A DNA stretch of 64,000 nt, taken from the NCBI GenBank assembly GCA_964413365.1, contig CAYPRM010000003.1:1-64000 (forward strand). The letters are read 5' to 3'. The position numbers and the translations under genes are program-made. Each line of letters begins with the position of its first letter. Positions within the stretch are counted from its first letter, which is position 1. The notes beneath the pieces are model-generated. The model did not search any database. It was not told the DNA's origin and saw only the letters and a program-made list of their open reading frames with translations. Positions 34,167-43,358 of the stretch are shown in pieces. This DNA is from RGIG4608 sp964413365. GTDB lineage: Bacteria; Bacillota; Clostridia; Oscillospirales; CAG-272.

Positions 34167-35253
34167 CACGGACGCCGTTACCGCCAACATTTATCCTCTC
34201 GCAGAAATCTGCGGAGAATTCCACGCGGTCGACTACCTGACTTATGCCGTAGCCGAAGCTTCCGTTCTCAACGCTCTGAAGCTTTGCGAGCATTGCGGTC
34301 TCGTCGATAACGGATATCTGTCCGAGTCCGCTTATAGCGCAAACTATCTTAGCGTTCTTACCGCTTCCTATAACGTCAATTCCCCATGGGTTGGATGCAC
34401 CGTATTCAACGTTGTCGAGCAGAACGCCTGCCCAAACTCTCTCGGATACTGCGTCAACCACGGTGATTCCGTTGGTGTTGATCCAGCCGCGGTCAAGCTG
34501 GGATGTGGGGTACGTATATCTTGCGAAAAGATTGGAGATATAGATATATCTGCCGTCCGAGGAGACAGCGATATCCTTGACTCCGCCCGTACCGTTGATG
34601 AGCTCGATCCTGTTATCAACCTTATTTACCTCAGGATCGATGATGAAAAGATCCGCAGATACGCTATCGCCCGTGGCCTTTCCACTCGGAAGATGACATG
34701 CCACAAAGATCTTCCCCTGCGTAGCCGCTATTGCAATGGGCTCTCTGCCAAGACTGAGATCTATAGTCGCTACCGTAGAGGAGAGATCCTCTGTAAGTAC
34801 CGTTATAGAATTGGAAAATCTATTTACGACATAGATATTTCCGTTCAGCACCAAAGCATCAGTGGGTGTATGACCGACCTCTGCCTTGGAAATGAGTGCA
34901 AGAGAGCTGTCAAAGCGATATATCTCGCCTGCAAGCTCGCCAACGAGCGCGTAGATGTTATCGCCGTTTACGTAAACTGCGTTAACAGGCTGCCCGAAGG
35001 AATAGGATCTGAGGACTGTACCCTCTGCATTGAGCTTATAAAGCTTATTGCCCGTAGCGTCGGAGACGAACATTGATTCTCCCTTGAGCGCGATGCCCGA
35101 GGGTGATATGTATTCCTCTGAGGTATGGAACACATTTACAGACTCAAAGTCCGGCTTCTCCTTAACGCACGATGTGATGACCAATGCGGACACCAGCACG
35201 AGCAGCAAGCATGAAATGCTCAAGAGAAGGTTTTTCTTGATTGTTTTTTTCAT
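33961..35253 (-). CDS. Beta-propeller lipoprotein, N-terminal part of a split cytochrome gene
   Basis: From the ATG at 35253 (GGAGGTGTTTATG) the product is about 430 residues: a signal peptide with lipobox (LVITSC), then YVTN/NHL-type beta-propeller blades (GREPIAIAATQGKIFVAC, GGVKDIAVSSDGRYIYISN, NGNIYVVNRFSNSITVL). It stops at 33961, where the 205-bp duplication changes the frame, immediately before the first haem motif would be reached (WYDGNYCYQS then stop). In the undamaged gene the propeller continues into the di-heme domain at 32802-34028. Propeller plus di-heme peroxidase fusions are known among exported oxidoreductases; the substrate here is unknown. Confidence 0.82.
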   Translation of the reverse strand: MKKTIKKNLLLSISCLLLVLVSALVITSCVKEKPDFESVNVFHTSEEYISPSGIALKGESMFVSDATGNKLYKLNAEGTVLRSYSFGQPVNAVYVNGDNIYALVGELAGEIYRFDSSLALISKAEVGHTPTDALVLNGNIYVVNRFSNSITVLTEDLSSTVATIDLSLGREPIAIAATQGKIFVACHLPSGKATGDSVSADLFIIDPEVNKVDNRIELINGTGGVKDIAVSSDGRYIYISNLFARYTYPTSQLDRGWINTNGITVVDAVSERVWAGVLLDNVEYGASNPWGIDVIGSGKNAKIVCAISGLGQISVIDETAMLAKLQSVENGSFGYGISQVVDRVEFSADFCERINVGGNGVREVVLADEYDMQYAYLTQYFDGTITKIALDTDEYGDRETELYMIGSQGAPTPERIGEILWYDGNYCYQS

Positions 35254-35272
35254 AAACACCTCCATAAAATAT

Positions 35273-36034
35273 TCATGAATAAGAGTGCAATGCATCCTCT
35301 ACTGCATTTACACCTACAAACGTGATCAAAAGGCTCACAAACGCCAATATCAGTATCGGCGCGATAGCCCGCTTGAAGGACTTGTGCTTCCTTACGTGGA
35401 AATATATCGCGTAGAGGCAGGCGGTGATGAGCGCCCAATTCTCCTTGGGGTCCCACGACCAATAATTACCCCAGCACTCATTTGCCCAGATAGCACCGAG
35501 GAACATTCCTGCGACCATGAACGGAAATGCCGTGATAACGGTCGCGTATATGGACTTCTCGGTCTCGAGCCTTGCTTCCCCGTCCTTCTTTTGGAAAAGC
35601 ATTATCACCGTCTGCACGAATGCAACGGCACAGAGTGAATAAGAAAGCATATAGCACAGTATGTGCGGAATAAAGAACACCGACTGCAGAGCAGGTGCGC
35701 GATGCCATATCATCGTATTGAACATCGCAAACGATCCGATCATACAGATGCTCGCGCAGAGCGTGAAGTATGCGAATTCTATTTTTGCCCCTCTGACGAA
35801 GTGGATCAGCAGATACGCAAGCGGGAAGCAGATGCTGACGAAGGCGAGCACCTGATACATACTGATAAAGGGCACGTATCCGTTATAGATCCAGTTCGCC
35901 GCCACTACCACGCCGCAGAGCGTAAAGCCGAGCGTGGTGAGGTATCTTGCATATTTGCTTTTTTTCACAAGGAGCAGAGTCGCACCGAGCAGAATCAGCG
36001 CGGCAAGTATCATAACGATTCTCAGCCAAGTCAT
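35273..36034 (-). CDS. ccsA: Cytochrome c biogenesis protein CcsA/ResC
   Basis: 253 residues with about eight membrane helices. The tryptophan-rich haem-handling motif WGNYWSWDPKENWAL near the C-terminus is diagnostic for CcsA/CcmC/CcmF-type haem handling proteins, with histidines in flanking loops (for example MIWHRAP). Together with ResB it exports haem and attaches it to CxxCH motifs in system II maturation. The start lies 1 nt after the resB stop (GGAGGG upstream), so they are coupled. The substrates are evidently the cytochromes encoded directly downstream. Confidence 0.93.
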   Translation of the reverse strand: MTWLRIVMILAALILLGATLLLVKKSKYARYLTTLGFTLCGVVVAANWIYNGYVPFISMYQVLAFVSICFPLAYLLIHFVRGAKIEFAYFTLCASICMIGSFAMFNTMIWHRAPALQSVFFIPHILCYMLSYSLCAVAFVQTVIMLFQKKDGEARLETEKSIYATVITAFPFMVAGMFLGAIWANECWGNYWSWDPKENWALITACLYAIYFHVRKHKSFKRAIAPILILAFVSLLITFVGVNAVEDALHSYS

Positions 36035-36035
36035 A

Positions 36036-36962
36036 TCATCTGCCCTCCCTTTGCTTTTTATCAGTCGCAGGTACGGTATCGTTCTTTTCCCTTTCCCTGC
36101 GCTCCACTATCGGGTAAATGATGCATTGATAGAACGTTCCGAGCATGACAGCCACAAGTCCTGCGGTTGCGAGGGGCTCGCCGATATCGTTCTTGAACAT
36201 AAGGGTTACGCGCGAGCTCATCTCGCTATATCCCATAAGGTAGATCTTAAATCCGTTTTTATATAAGGGAGCGTTGACGCGGAGCTCCTTTGTCTCCATG
36301 CTTCCGTTGCTATTATCTATAAATGTCATCTTAGCAACGTACTCCTTCACGGGCAATCTTACTGACGCTATGACACCGTCCGCAAGCGTAACGGTCTCCT
36401 TGATAGTATCTATCGTTTTTCCGTCGAGAAGATCGTCAAGCCCGATCGCTCCATAATCCTCAAAGTCATAATACCAATCGCCGTTAGCCGCTCTCTGCAG
36501 CTGTATATCCATCATTACGGCGACAGGTCCGTCATCGGTCATTTTATAGACATCGTAGACGGGATCGTAATATTTTATCTGAAATTCGTCAAGTCCAAAA
36601 GCAAATCCGAGATCGACGGTATTCCCGTCCGCATCCTCAAGATATTTATATGCCTTGGTATTATCGACCGGGACGGCAACCGTAAGCGACTGCCCAGTCA
36701 GGGTGAAAAGCAGGCTTCCGAGCAGGAACAGTACAAATCCGAGGTGGAGTATATACGAGCCGAGCCTCTTCAGTCTGAATTTTTGCCCAAATGCGGCAAT
36801 TATAAGTAGAATAACGAAAATAGTCAAGACGACCGCCATTATTATATTTGCGCCCGTAAATTCAAGAGGCCATTTCCAACCGAAAAGCTGTGCTGTCGAC
36901 AGGAAGACAAAGGGCACGAGTATTATCGCAAATGCGATCATCAATGGTTTAATAAATTTCAT
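36036..36962 (-). CDS. resB: Cytochrome c biogenesis protein ResB
   Basis: 308 residues: three N-terminal membrane helices (LMIAFAIILVPFVFLST, NIIMAVVLTIFVILLIIAAFG, LGSYILHLGFVLFLLGSLLF), a ~140-residue extracytoplasmic domain containing LRVNAPLYKNGFKIYLMGY, and a C-terminal helix (ATAGLVAVMLGTFYQCIIYPI). The NAPLYKNGFKIY segment is the typical ResB/Ccs1 motif. It forms the haem-delivery and ligation complex with CcsA. No ResA thioredoxin or CcdA partner occurs in this window. Confidence 0.92.
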   Translation of the reverse strand: MKFIKPLMIAFAIILVPFVFLSTAQLFGWKWPLEFTGANIIMAVVLTIFVILLIIAAFGQKFRLKRLGSYILHLGFVLFLLGSLLFTLTGQSLTVAVPVDNTKAYKYLEDADGNTVDLGFAFGLDEFQIKYYDPVYDVYKMTDDGPVAVMMDIQLQRAANGDWYYDFEDYGAIGLDDLLDGKTIDTIKETVTLADGVIASVRLPVKEYVAKMTFIDNSNGSMETKELRVNAPLYKNGFKIYLMGYSEMSSRVTLMFKNDIGEPLATAGLVAVMLGTFYQCIIYPIVERREREKNDTVPATDKKQREGR

Positions 36963-36986
36963 TTTATCCTCTCTTTAGGAGTCCCC

Positions 36987-37012
36987 AAGGGACACCCCGA
37001 GGGGTGTCCCTT
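36987..37012. terminator. Hairpin between the giant lipoprotein gene and resB
   Basis: AAGGGACACCCC and GGGGTGTCCCTT form a 12-bp stem directly after the giant lipoprotein gene on the minus strand. A TTTT run lies on the plus side only, so on the minus strand it may be a leaky terminator. Confidence 0.7.
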
Positions 37013-37031
37013 TTCAGGGGAATATGGTTTA

Positions 37032-40000
37032 TCAGTTGTAGTAAACCTGGAAGTCGGAAAGTGTAAGATCTATATTCTCGAACGTGAAGCGGATCTCGGT
37101 GTTGGAGCTATACCATCTGATATAGTCGCAGTCCTTGGAAGCGATAACGCTACCGTCAGCCGCATATACGGTGAATGTGATATAGAACTTGCCCTCGCCG
37201 TCACGATGGAGCTTAAGTCCGAACTTAGTTGCCTCTTCGAAGATGTGGTCGTAGGGCTCGCCCTCTGCATCGGTATTGTTGATGTCGAACCACTGACCGT
37301 TGCTATCAAAGCCTATCTGCGCTCTGTCGCCGCGGTTCTCTCTCTGATAACCGAATACAGGTCTTACATCATCACCAAAGAGGTTGATGCACATTACTCT
37401 GAAATCGCCGCCGGGAGTTCCCTCGTACTTGGAATTGAACACGAGCTCGAATTCCTGAACGCGGAGACCGTCGATAACGAGCTGATCCTTCTGTCCCCAG
37501 CCTGCGCCGTCGTCTATGCTTACCGTTCCGTCCTCATTGAGAACGACTCTATCCGTATAGGACTTAAGTGCTACGGATCCTGCATTGAAGTCCTGATACT
37601 GATATGTAACGGTGTCGTCGCCGACCTTGAAGCTGAGCTTGACATTGGTATACTTACCTGCCTCAAGAGCAAGTGTTGCACCGTCAACGGTCTTAGCCTC
37701 GCCGTTAAGCACGAAGCTCCACTGAACGTCAGTAGCCTCTACGCCGTCTGCGAATACTGCTGTGAACTTATCAACGCCTGCGTAATTTGTGTAGCCCTTA
37801 TCAAGGATATCTACGGAAACTGCAACGTCTCTTTCAATAAGTGCGTCAACTGCATCAACGATAGCCTTTGCAGCTGCGTCGTAATCGACTGTCGTAGTGT
37901 TGTCGCTCATAAGAGCGTAGCCTGCTCTGTAAGCCTTCAGGAACTCTACGGAGTTGACATAATCAGCGGGGTTAATGCTTGCATACTTAACGAGTGCTGC
38001 GGAAAGAGCTGCTTTGGACTTGACGCTACCAGCAAGGTATGTGGTCGTGCCCTCAAGGAGCTCGTAGCGAACGTTAGCAACGTCAATACCTACGTTCTCG
38101 ATGTTGATACCGACGATGAAGCCATTGCCCATTTTGCCTGCCCATTCGTTGCGATTGAACTCGATCCACTCACCGTTTACGGAGTCATAAAGTGCGTATA
38201 CGAGCTGAAGCTGTTCATTTGCATTTCTATAGCAGGTAAGCTTTACTGTGAAGGTGTCGCCGACCTCAAGAAGGCCTGCCGCACCAGTCATAGCGGTTGC
38301 AACGTCCTCGAAGCCGCCGTCGCTCGACTGCTTCTTACCTGTGCCGTCCCAGTTGGTCTCAAGTCTTACAGGATTTTCATGCAAGCAGATGCAGCCGTAT
38401 CCAACGTATGCCCAGTCACTGCCGAAACTGGGGCTGAGTGTATCTGCGTTGAGAAGGTGGATGGTAGCAACGTTTGCACCGCCGCCATTCTGTCTGTAAG
38501 TGATATCCATGGTTACGGAGAAGGATCCGTTAAATACGAGGTCATCGTAAAGGACCTTTCTGCCTTCCCAGTCGCCCCAGCCGATTCCTGTTACGGAGCT
38601 GAAGCCACCGTTAGTGTTATCAACGGTTACTCTATCGGGCATACCACTCTTGATATCAGCGACTATGAAGCTTACATCGCTGAGTGTGAAGGTAACGGTC
38701 TCGGACTCGAAGCCCTCGCCGCCCTTCTGAAGGGTAACGCTTATTGTGTACTTCTTGCCGTGCTCGGGAGTGAAGCTGTATGTTGCATCAGTACCAACAT
38801 TCACGCCGTTTACCTTCCATGTGTAGGTAAGGTTCTTAGTCTTGCTGGATACTGTGAGGTCATACTTAGCACTCGTGCCCGTGATATATCCGTTGCCGGA
38901 TACAAGTCCCTTCCAATCTATCTCGGAGAGACCTATCTTATAATCTGCGGAGCCGAGAGCCTCTGTAAGAGCTGCTGTGTAAATGCTATTAGCCGCATAC
39001 TCGTCGCTGCCGTTAAGGGTATTGACGATCTCTGCGATAGCGTCGAAGTTGTAGAGGTCATCCTTCTTAAGGGTGAGACCTGTGATGCTGTATGTGATGG
39101 TATCGCCATCAACAACAGCCTTAGTAACGTCTACGTAGTTCTCAGGCTTGAACTGTGCGATAGCGGTTGCAAGGTTTGCAAGAGCCGTATCAATAGCTGC
39201 CTTCTCTGCATCTACGTCATTAAGTACCGTATTAGCGGCATTGACCTTTTCCTCGAGGTTAGCAACAACTTCCTCGATGTAGTCGGTCTTGGTGAGCTTG
39301 CCTGCTGCTTCTACTGCTGTACGAAGGTCTGCCTTGCAGTTGACCTTAGCATCAGCATTGAGGCGGAAGCCCTCAATGTCGAAGTGTGCCCACTCGGACT
39401 GGATACCGATAACAACGGGACCTGTGTAATCGGAGGATACGCGATTTCCGCTATCCTGTGTTCCGTCATTGGTAAGGAGTATATTGCCGTTCTCGTCTAC
39501 GAGATATGCGGTGATATAGGATCTACCATCAATGATCTCGCGCTTTACGACGAAGGAACTCTTAGTACCGACGGATGTTGTTCCCTCGGGAAGGTCCTTA
39601 TACGCCTTCTGCTCAAGGCAGGATACCTCAAGCTTGTTGTTCTGAGAGGTAATAGCTACCCAGTCGTTGATAACATCGCCGTTCGACTTATTGAAGAAGA
39701 GTGCGAAAACGTTAACGCCGTTCTGGTTATTGAAGGTAAGGTCGAAGGAGAGTGTGAAGTTACCAGAGATCGTAAGATCGCTAATTGTAGCCTTCTTACC
39801 CTTCATATCGTCCCAACCGTAGTCACCTGTAACGCTGATGCCATCGTCATTGATAGCAACGCCGGGCTTATTAGATACCCAACCTGCATTTACGAAGGTA
39901 ACGGTGTATTCCTTCTCTACGGAATACTCGCCCTTTGCTGCGGTGCAGCTGATAACGTACTTACCGAACTGTGTGGGAGCGAATGTGTATGTAGCCTCGG

Positions 40001-42053
40001 TGGAAACATCCTTGTCGTTGACCTTCCAGCTGAAGGTTGCGCCATCAGCGCTCGTTGCGGTCATAGCGAAGCTCGGAAGCTTATTTACGAGGTACTGTAC
40101 ATTGTTCTCGGGAGCACCTGTTATATCAAGGGTTACCTTAGAGATGAGCTTAGCTATGATCGTCTGAGCCTTGGGAGCATAAACAGATGTGAGAGTGATA
40201 GTGGTATCTGCATTGAGAGTATCAAGCTCTGCGATAACGTCAGCGATATTCTCAAAGTTGGATGCAAGATACTGCTTGCCGCCGTAGCTGATATTGCCAC
40301 CTGTGGTGTCAGCCTTAGCGATCTCTGCAGGAACGAGTGCGTTCGTAGCAGAAACGATATTAGCAACTGCCTCATTAAGAGCAGCCTGTGTTGTAGCGGT
40401 GGATGCAGCCGTCTTTGCGTTAGCAAGTGCGAGCCAGCTATCTGCCGTGTAGTCGCTCTCTACAAGAGAGATGGACATAGCAAGTGCTCTGTTGAGAGCG
40501 GTCTTGCTGATCGCCTTATCATTGATGCCTACTGCGAGATTGCTTACTGTGAAGTGAGCGTTCTCAGCCTGAATGCCAAGGTGAACGTCGCCGACGTAAT
40601 CCTTGCTCATGTCCTGAGCATCGTTTACAGCGAGAACATTGCCGTAGTCATCAAGAAGGTATGCCTTAAGATAAGACTTACCCTCAACTATCGTGCGTGT
40701 TGCCATAAAGTGCATCGTGCTTCCGATAGCGACGGTGTTGGCAGGCATATCTACTGTGGGCTTTTCCTCAAGGCTTCCGCCAACTGCGACCTCGAGCTTA
40801 TTATCCTGCTCGCGAATAGCTACCCAGTTAAGGATATTCTCTCCGTTACTGTTGTTAAAGAAGAGTGCCATTACGTTAGGATCGGTATTTGCCTGTGTGA
40901 ATACAAGGTCAAAGTATACCGTGAAATCACCGGAGAGAACGAGGTCGGGAAGAGTTACCTTCTTGCCCTCTTCATCGCCCCAGCCAAGAGCGCCGGAAAC
41001 GACAACGTCATTATCCTCTACCTTTATGGTATCCTCGAATTTCTTGTTTACAAAGTAGTCGGATTCGATGAAGGAAACTGTCCAGATCTGAACATTAGAA
41101 TTGTCACCCTTGCTTACTGTGCACTTGATCACATATTCCTTGAATTCTTCAGGTGTGAAGGTGTACTCAGCAGTCGTAGCGACCTCTGTGCCGTCAAGAG
41201 TCCACGAGAAGGTTACACCGTCCTCGGATTCTGCCTTGAGCACGTAAGAGCCGAGGCTCTCAACTACCATCATCGCATTGTTCTTGAGCTCGCTCTTTAC
41301 AGCAAGCCTAAGCTTTGCGTTGAGCTTTGCAAGTATGATATCGAGCTTAGGTGTATACTGAGACTTGAGTGTAACTTCAGCATCAGCATTCAGCGTCTTG
41401 AGCTCTGCTACAATATCAGCAAAGTTGTGATAATCGGATGCCTTATAGACGGTCTCGTTCCATGTGAAGGAGAGCTCGTCTGCAGCGATCTCAACCTTTC
41501 TAAGGGAGGAGACCAGCTGTGCGATCGCATCGTTGATAGCGGTGACCGCTCCGTTAACGTCCTCCTCGGACGCACCGGACGTATTCAAAACCGTTCTACC
41601 CGCTTCAACTGCAGCATCGAGCTTATTCCACGATACCGACGTGTAGTCGCCCCTTACAAGCGCTGCCGCTGTATTAAGAGCATTGGAGAGAGCTGTTTTG
41701 TCAACGCTGGGAACGATATAGTTAATGGTTACAGTCTTTACTGTATCCGTCTTACCCTCAGCACTTGCTGTTATGGTAAGGGTATATGTTCCCTCTTCCG
41801 TGGCGGTGAATTTCTGGGTTTCGCTGTCGTATGTACCGCCACTTACCGTAACTTCTACTGTTCCGTTAGTGGTATAGGTCAACGTATAGCTCTGACCGAT
41901 CTCCAAATACGCCACTTCATTACTTGTTATTGTCAATTCCGTGGGGTCGGGTTCTACTGGCAAATCTGGCTTGAACAGATTTTTGATAAAGGTACATGAA
42001 TTCAATGTCAGAAGCACTACCAATATCAACGCCAATAATTTGAGTTGTTTCAT
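37032..42053 (-). CDS. Giant repeat lipoprotein with FIVAR-like helical, Ig-like and LamG-like modules
   Basis: 1673 residues. Signal peptide with lipobox (LTLNSC, cysteine near 20), then an Ig-like domain (residues ~35-112). Four ~400-residue repeats follow. Each consists of a FIVAR-like three-helix module (ALNTAAALVRGDYTSVSWNKL), an extended linker, a PKD/Ig-like module (FSWTLDGTEVATTAEYTFTP; TYTWKVNGVNVGTDATYSFTP) and a concanavalin/LamG-like beta-sandwich (LGWGDEEGKKVTLPDL; IGWGDWEGRKVLYDDL; AGWGQKDQLVIDGLRV). The last repeat is more diverged. No catalytic motif is seen; multivalent binding of a polysaccharide surface is the likely role. It lies between the mannan genes and the cytochrome genes. 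Ribosome binding site AAAAGGAGATGCGACATG. Confidence 0.85.
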   Translation of the reverse strand: MKQLKLLALILVVLLTLNSCTFIKNLFKPDLPVEPDPTELTITSNEVAYLEIGQSYTLTYTTNGTVEVTVSGGTYDSETQKFTATEEGTYTLTITASAEGKTDTVKTVTINYIVPSVDKTALSNALNTAAALVRGDYTSVSWNKLDAAVEAGRTVLNTSGASEEDVNGAVTAINDAIAQLVSSLRKVEIAADELSFTWNETVYKASDYHNFADIVAELKTLNADAEVTLKSQYTPKLDIILAKLNAKLRLAVKSELKNNAMMVVESLGSYVLKAESEDGVTFSWTLDGTEVATTAEYTFTPEEFKEYVIKCTVSKGDNSNVQIWTVSFIESDYFVNKKFEDTIKVEDNDVVVSGALGWGDEEGKKVTLPDLVLSGDFTVYFDLVFTQANTDPNVMALFFNNSNGENILNWVAIREQDNKLEVAVGGSLEEKPTVDMPANTVAIGSTMHFMATRTIVEGKSYLKAYLLDDYGNVLAVNDAQDMSKDYVGDVHLGIQAENAHFTVSNLAVGINDKAISKTALNRALAMSISLVESDYTADSWLALANAKTAASTATTQAALNEAVANIVSATNALVPAEIAKADTTGGNISYGGKQYLASNFENIADVIAELDTLNADTTITLTSVYAPKAQTIIAKLISKVTLDITGAPENNVQYLVNKLPSFAMTATSADGATFSWKVNDKDVSTEATYTFAPTQFGKYVISCTAAKGEYSVEKEYTVTFVNAGWVSNKPGVAINDDGISVTGDYGWDDMKGKKATISDLTISGNFTLSFDLTFNNQNGVNVFALFFNKSNGDVINDWVAITSQNNKLEVSCLEQKAYKDLPEGTTSVGTKSSFVVKREIIDGRSYITAYLVDENGNILLTNDGTQDSGNRVSSDYTGPVVIGIQSEWAHFDIEGFRLNADAKVNCKADLRTAVEAAGKLTKTDYIEEVVANLEEKVNAANTVLNDVDAEKAAIDTALANLATAIAQFKPENYVDVTKAVVDGDTITYSITGLTLKKDDLYNFDAIAEIVNTLNGSDEYAANSIYTAALTEALGSADYKIGLSEIDWKGLVSGNGYITGTSAKYDLTVSSKTKNLTYTWKVNGVNVGTDATYSFTPEHGKKYTISVTLQKGGEGFESETVTFTLSDVSFIVADIKSGMPDRVTVDNTNGGFSSVTGIGWGDWEGRKVLYDDLVFNGSFSVTMDITYRQNGGGANVATIHLLNADTLSPSFGSDWAYVGYGCICLHENPVRLETNWDGTGKKQSSDGGFEDVATAMTGAAGLLEVGDTFTVKLTCYRNANEQLQLVYALYDSVNGEWIEFNRNEWAGKMGNGFIVGINIENVGIDVANVRYELLEGTTTYLAGSVKSKAALSAALVKYASINPADYVNSVEFLKAYRAGYALMSDNTTTVDYDAAAKAIVDAVDALIERDVAVSVDILDKGYTNYAGVDKFTAVFADGVEATDVQWSFVLNGEAKTVDGATLALEAGKYTNVKLSFKVGDDTVTYQYQDFNAGSVALKSYTDRVVLNEDGTVSIDDGAGWGQKDQLVIDGLRVQEFELVFNSKYEGTPGGDFRVMCINLFGDDVRPVFGYQRENRGDRAQIGFDSNGQWFDINNTDAEGEPYDHIFEEATKFGLKLHRDGEGKFYITFTVYAADGSVIASKDCDYIRWYSSNTEIRFTFENIDLTLSDFQVYYN

Positions 42054-42106
42054 GTCGCATCTCCTTTTAATAATAGTTTTTTATTTCAATTACGTCTTTA
42101 CCGTAA

Positions 42107-43312
42107 TTAAAAACCTGATAATGAGCTGAATTGCTCTGTAAGGAGCATTGCATCAGCGTTGGTAACGTGATCCATAAGAACACGCTTACCGTAAGAATTA
42201 CGATCCGAGGTCCAACCGACGATTCCCGTGGTGGGTATGAAGCCACCGCGCTCGTAGCTCTCATAATCGTGCTCCAAGACTCGCTTGACGTCCACAAGGT
42301 ATTGAGCCGCCGTTGCATCCACCTTATAGAGGTCGAAGAAGCCCTTGAACATGATGAGGTTGAACCAGCTGAAGGTCGTGCCGCCGTCACTTCCAGGGTA
42401 GACGACATACCCCTCGCCGATGGTCGTATCGCCAAAATACCGCTTACAGTTCTCCGCCGTCCTCCTTGCCTCCTCGAGGTAATGATCCTCTCCCGTAACT
42501 GCGTAGAGGTACGCGCCGCCGCTTATCATCGCGCCACTGTTATAGCTGTATTTCTTTTTATCAATGCTTCCGTCGGCAACGGCTCTTCCGCCGTGCCAGA
42601 CGTCCCTTTCGTCCTCATAGACCGTGCCTATAAGGTCGTAATAAAGGTCGTCCTCGGGATCTCTCAGCGAGTTATAGCAGAAGCTATATATGCCCCTTGC
42701 CCAGCTGAGGAATTTTTCCTCGCCCGTTATCTGATGCATCATAACGGCGAGCTTTATGAACGGAGCGTTACTGCAGGCATGGCGTGTGATATACGCCTGT
42801 CCCCAATATATACCGCCGAGCTGCGGATCGTTTCCGACGGTGTAGATATATTCGGTAAGCTCGCGTGCGATATCGAGATATTTCTGCTCGCCGTAGAGCA
42901 TATAGGCATTTGCCATCTCGATGGCTGCCCATATCTGATCGTCGAACACGGAAAGCTCTCCTCTCTCGCCGAGCACGTCCGCACAGCCTCTCTCATTTCC
43001 TCTCGGAACTGCGTAGACGCTGAAGCGGCGCTTTTCTCCGTCCTTACCTGCGTGGTTATCATCTCGGTATCCCCTGTAATATTCCATAGCGTCTATCACC
43101 CTGTCGACAAGGTCCTTATATGCGCCGTGGTTTACGGCAGACATACGCACCGCCATCGCAAGGAGGGACGTCATGCTCCAAAAATCCGTAATATCCGAGG
43201 GCTTACCGCTCTCATCAAGAACGTTATACACCACAAGACCGAGGTCTGCGGTATCCTTGACGTATGAATCAAGAACGGTCTGCGCCATTACGGTTCCCTT
43301 TTGAATACCCAT
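42107..43312 (-). CDS. GH76-family alpha-1,6-mannanase-like protein, no signal peptide
   Basis: 401 residues from the ATG at 43312 (AGGAGGTGTTTCCAATG). GH76 features: the tandem aspartate pair in LSVFDDQIWAA, GGIYWGQAY, SNAPFIKLAV and YNSGAMISGGAYLYAVTG. GH76 enzymes are endo-acting on alpha-1,6-mannan backbones, including fungal cell-wall mannan. Unlike its neighbour it starts directly at the mature domain (MGIQKGTVMAQTVLDSYV), so it should act in the cytoplasm. Adjacent and same-strand to a lipoprotein paralogue. Confidence 0.85.
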   Translation of the reverse strand: MGIQKGTVMAQTVLDSYVKDTADLGLVVYNVLDESGKPSDITDFWSMTSLLAMAVRMSAVNHGAYKDLVDRVIDAMEYYRGYRDDNHAGKDGEKRRFSVYAVPRGNERGCADVLGERGELSVFDDQIWAAIEMANAYMLYGEQKYLDIARELTEYIYTVGNDPQLGGIYWGQAYITRHACSNAPFIKLAVMMHQITGEEKFLSWARGIYSFCYNSLRDPEDDLYYDLIGTVYEDERDVWHGGRAVADGSIDKKKYSYNSGAMISGGAYLYAVTGEDHYLEEARRTAENCKRYFGDTTIGEGYVVYPGSDGGTTFSWFNLIMFKGFFDLYKVDATAAQYLVDVKRVLEHDYESYERGGFIPTTGIVGWTSDRNSYGKRVLMDHVTNADAMLLTEQFSSLSGF

Positions 43313-43358
43313 TGGAAACACCTCCTTTTTAGATATTAGATTATTGGTGATTGGTCGA

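Noticed and set aside
37206..41999. A very long open frame (about 1600 codons) on the plus strand opposite the giant lipoprotein gene
   Set aside because: It is the antisense shadow of a well supported gene with signal peptide, ribosome binding site and repeats; its translation is rich in Cys, Leu and Ile without domains. Rare stop codons on the antisense strand follow from the codon bias.
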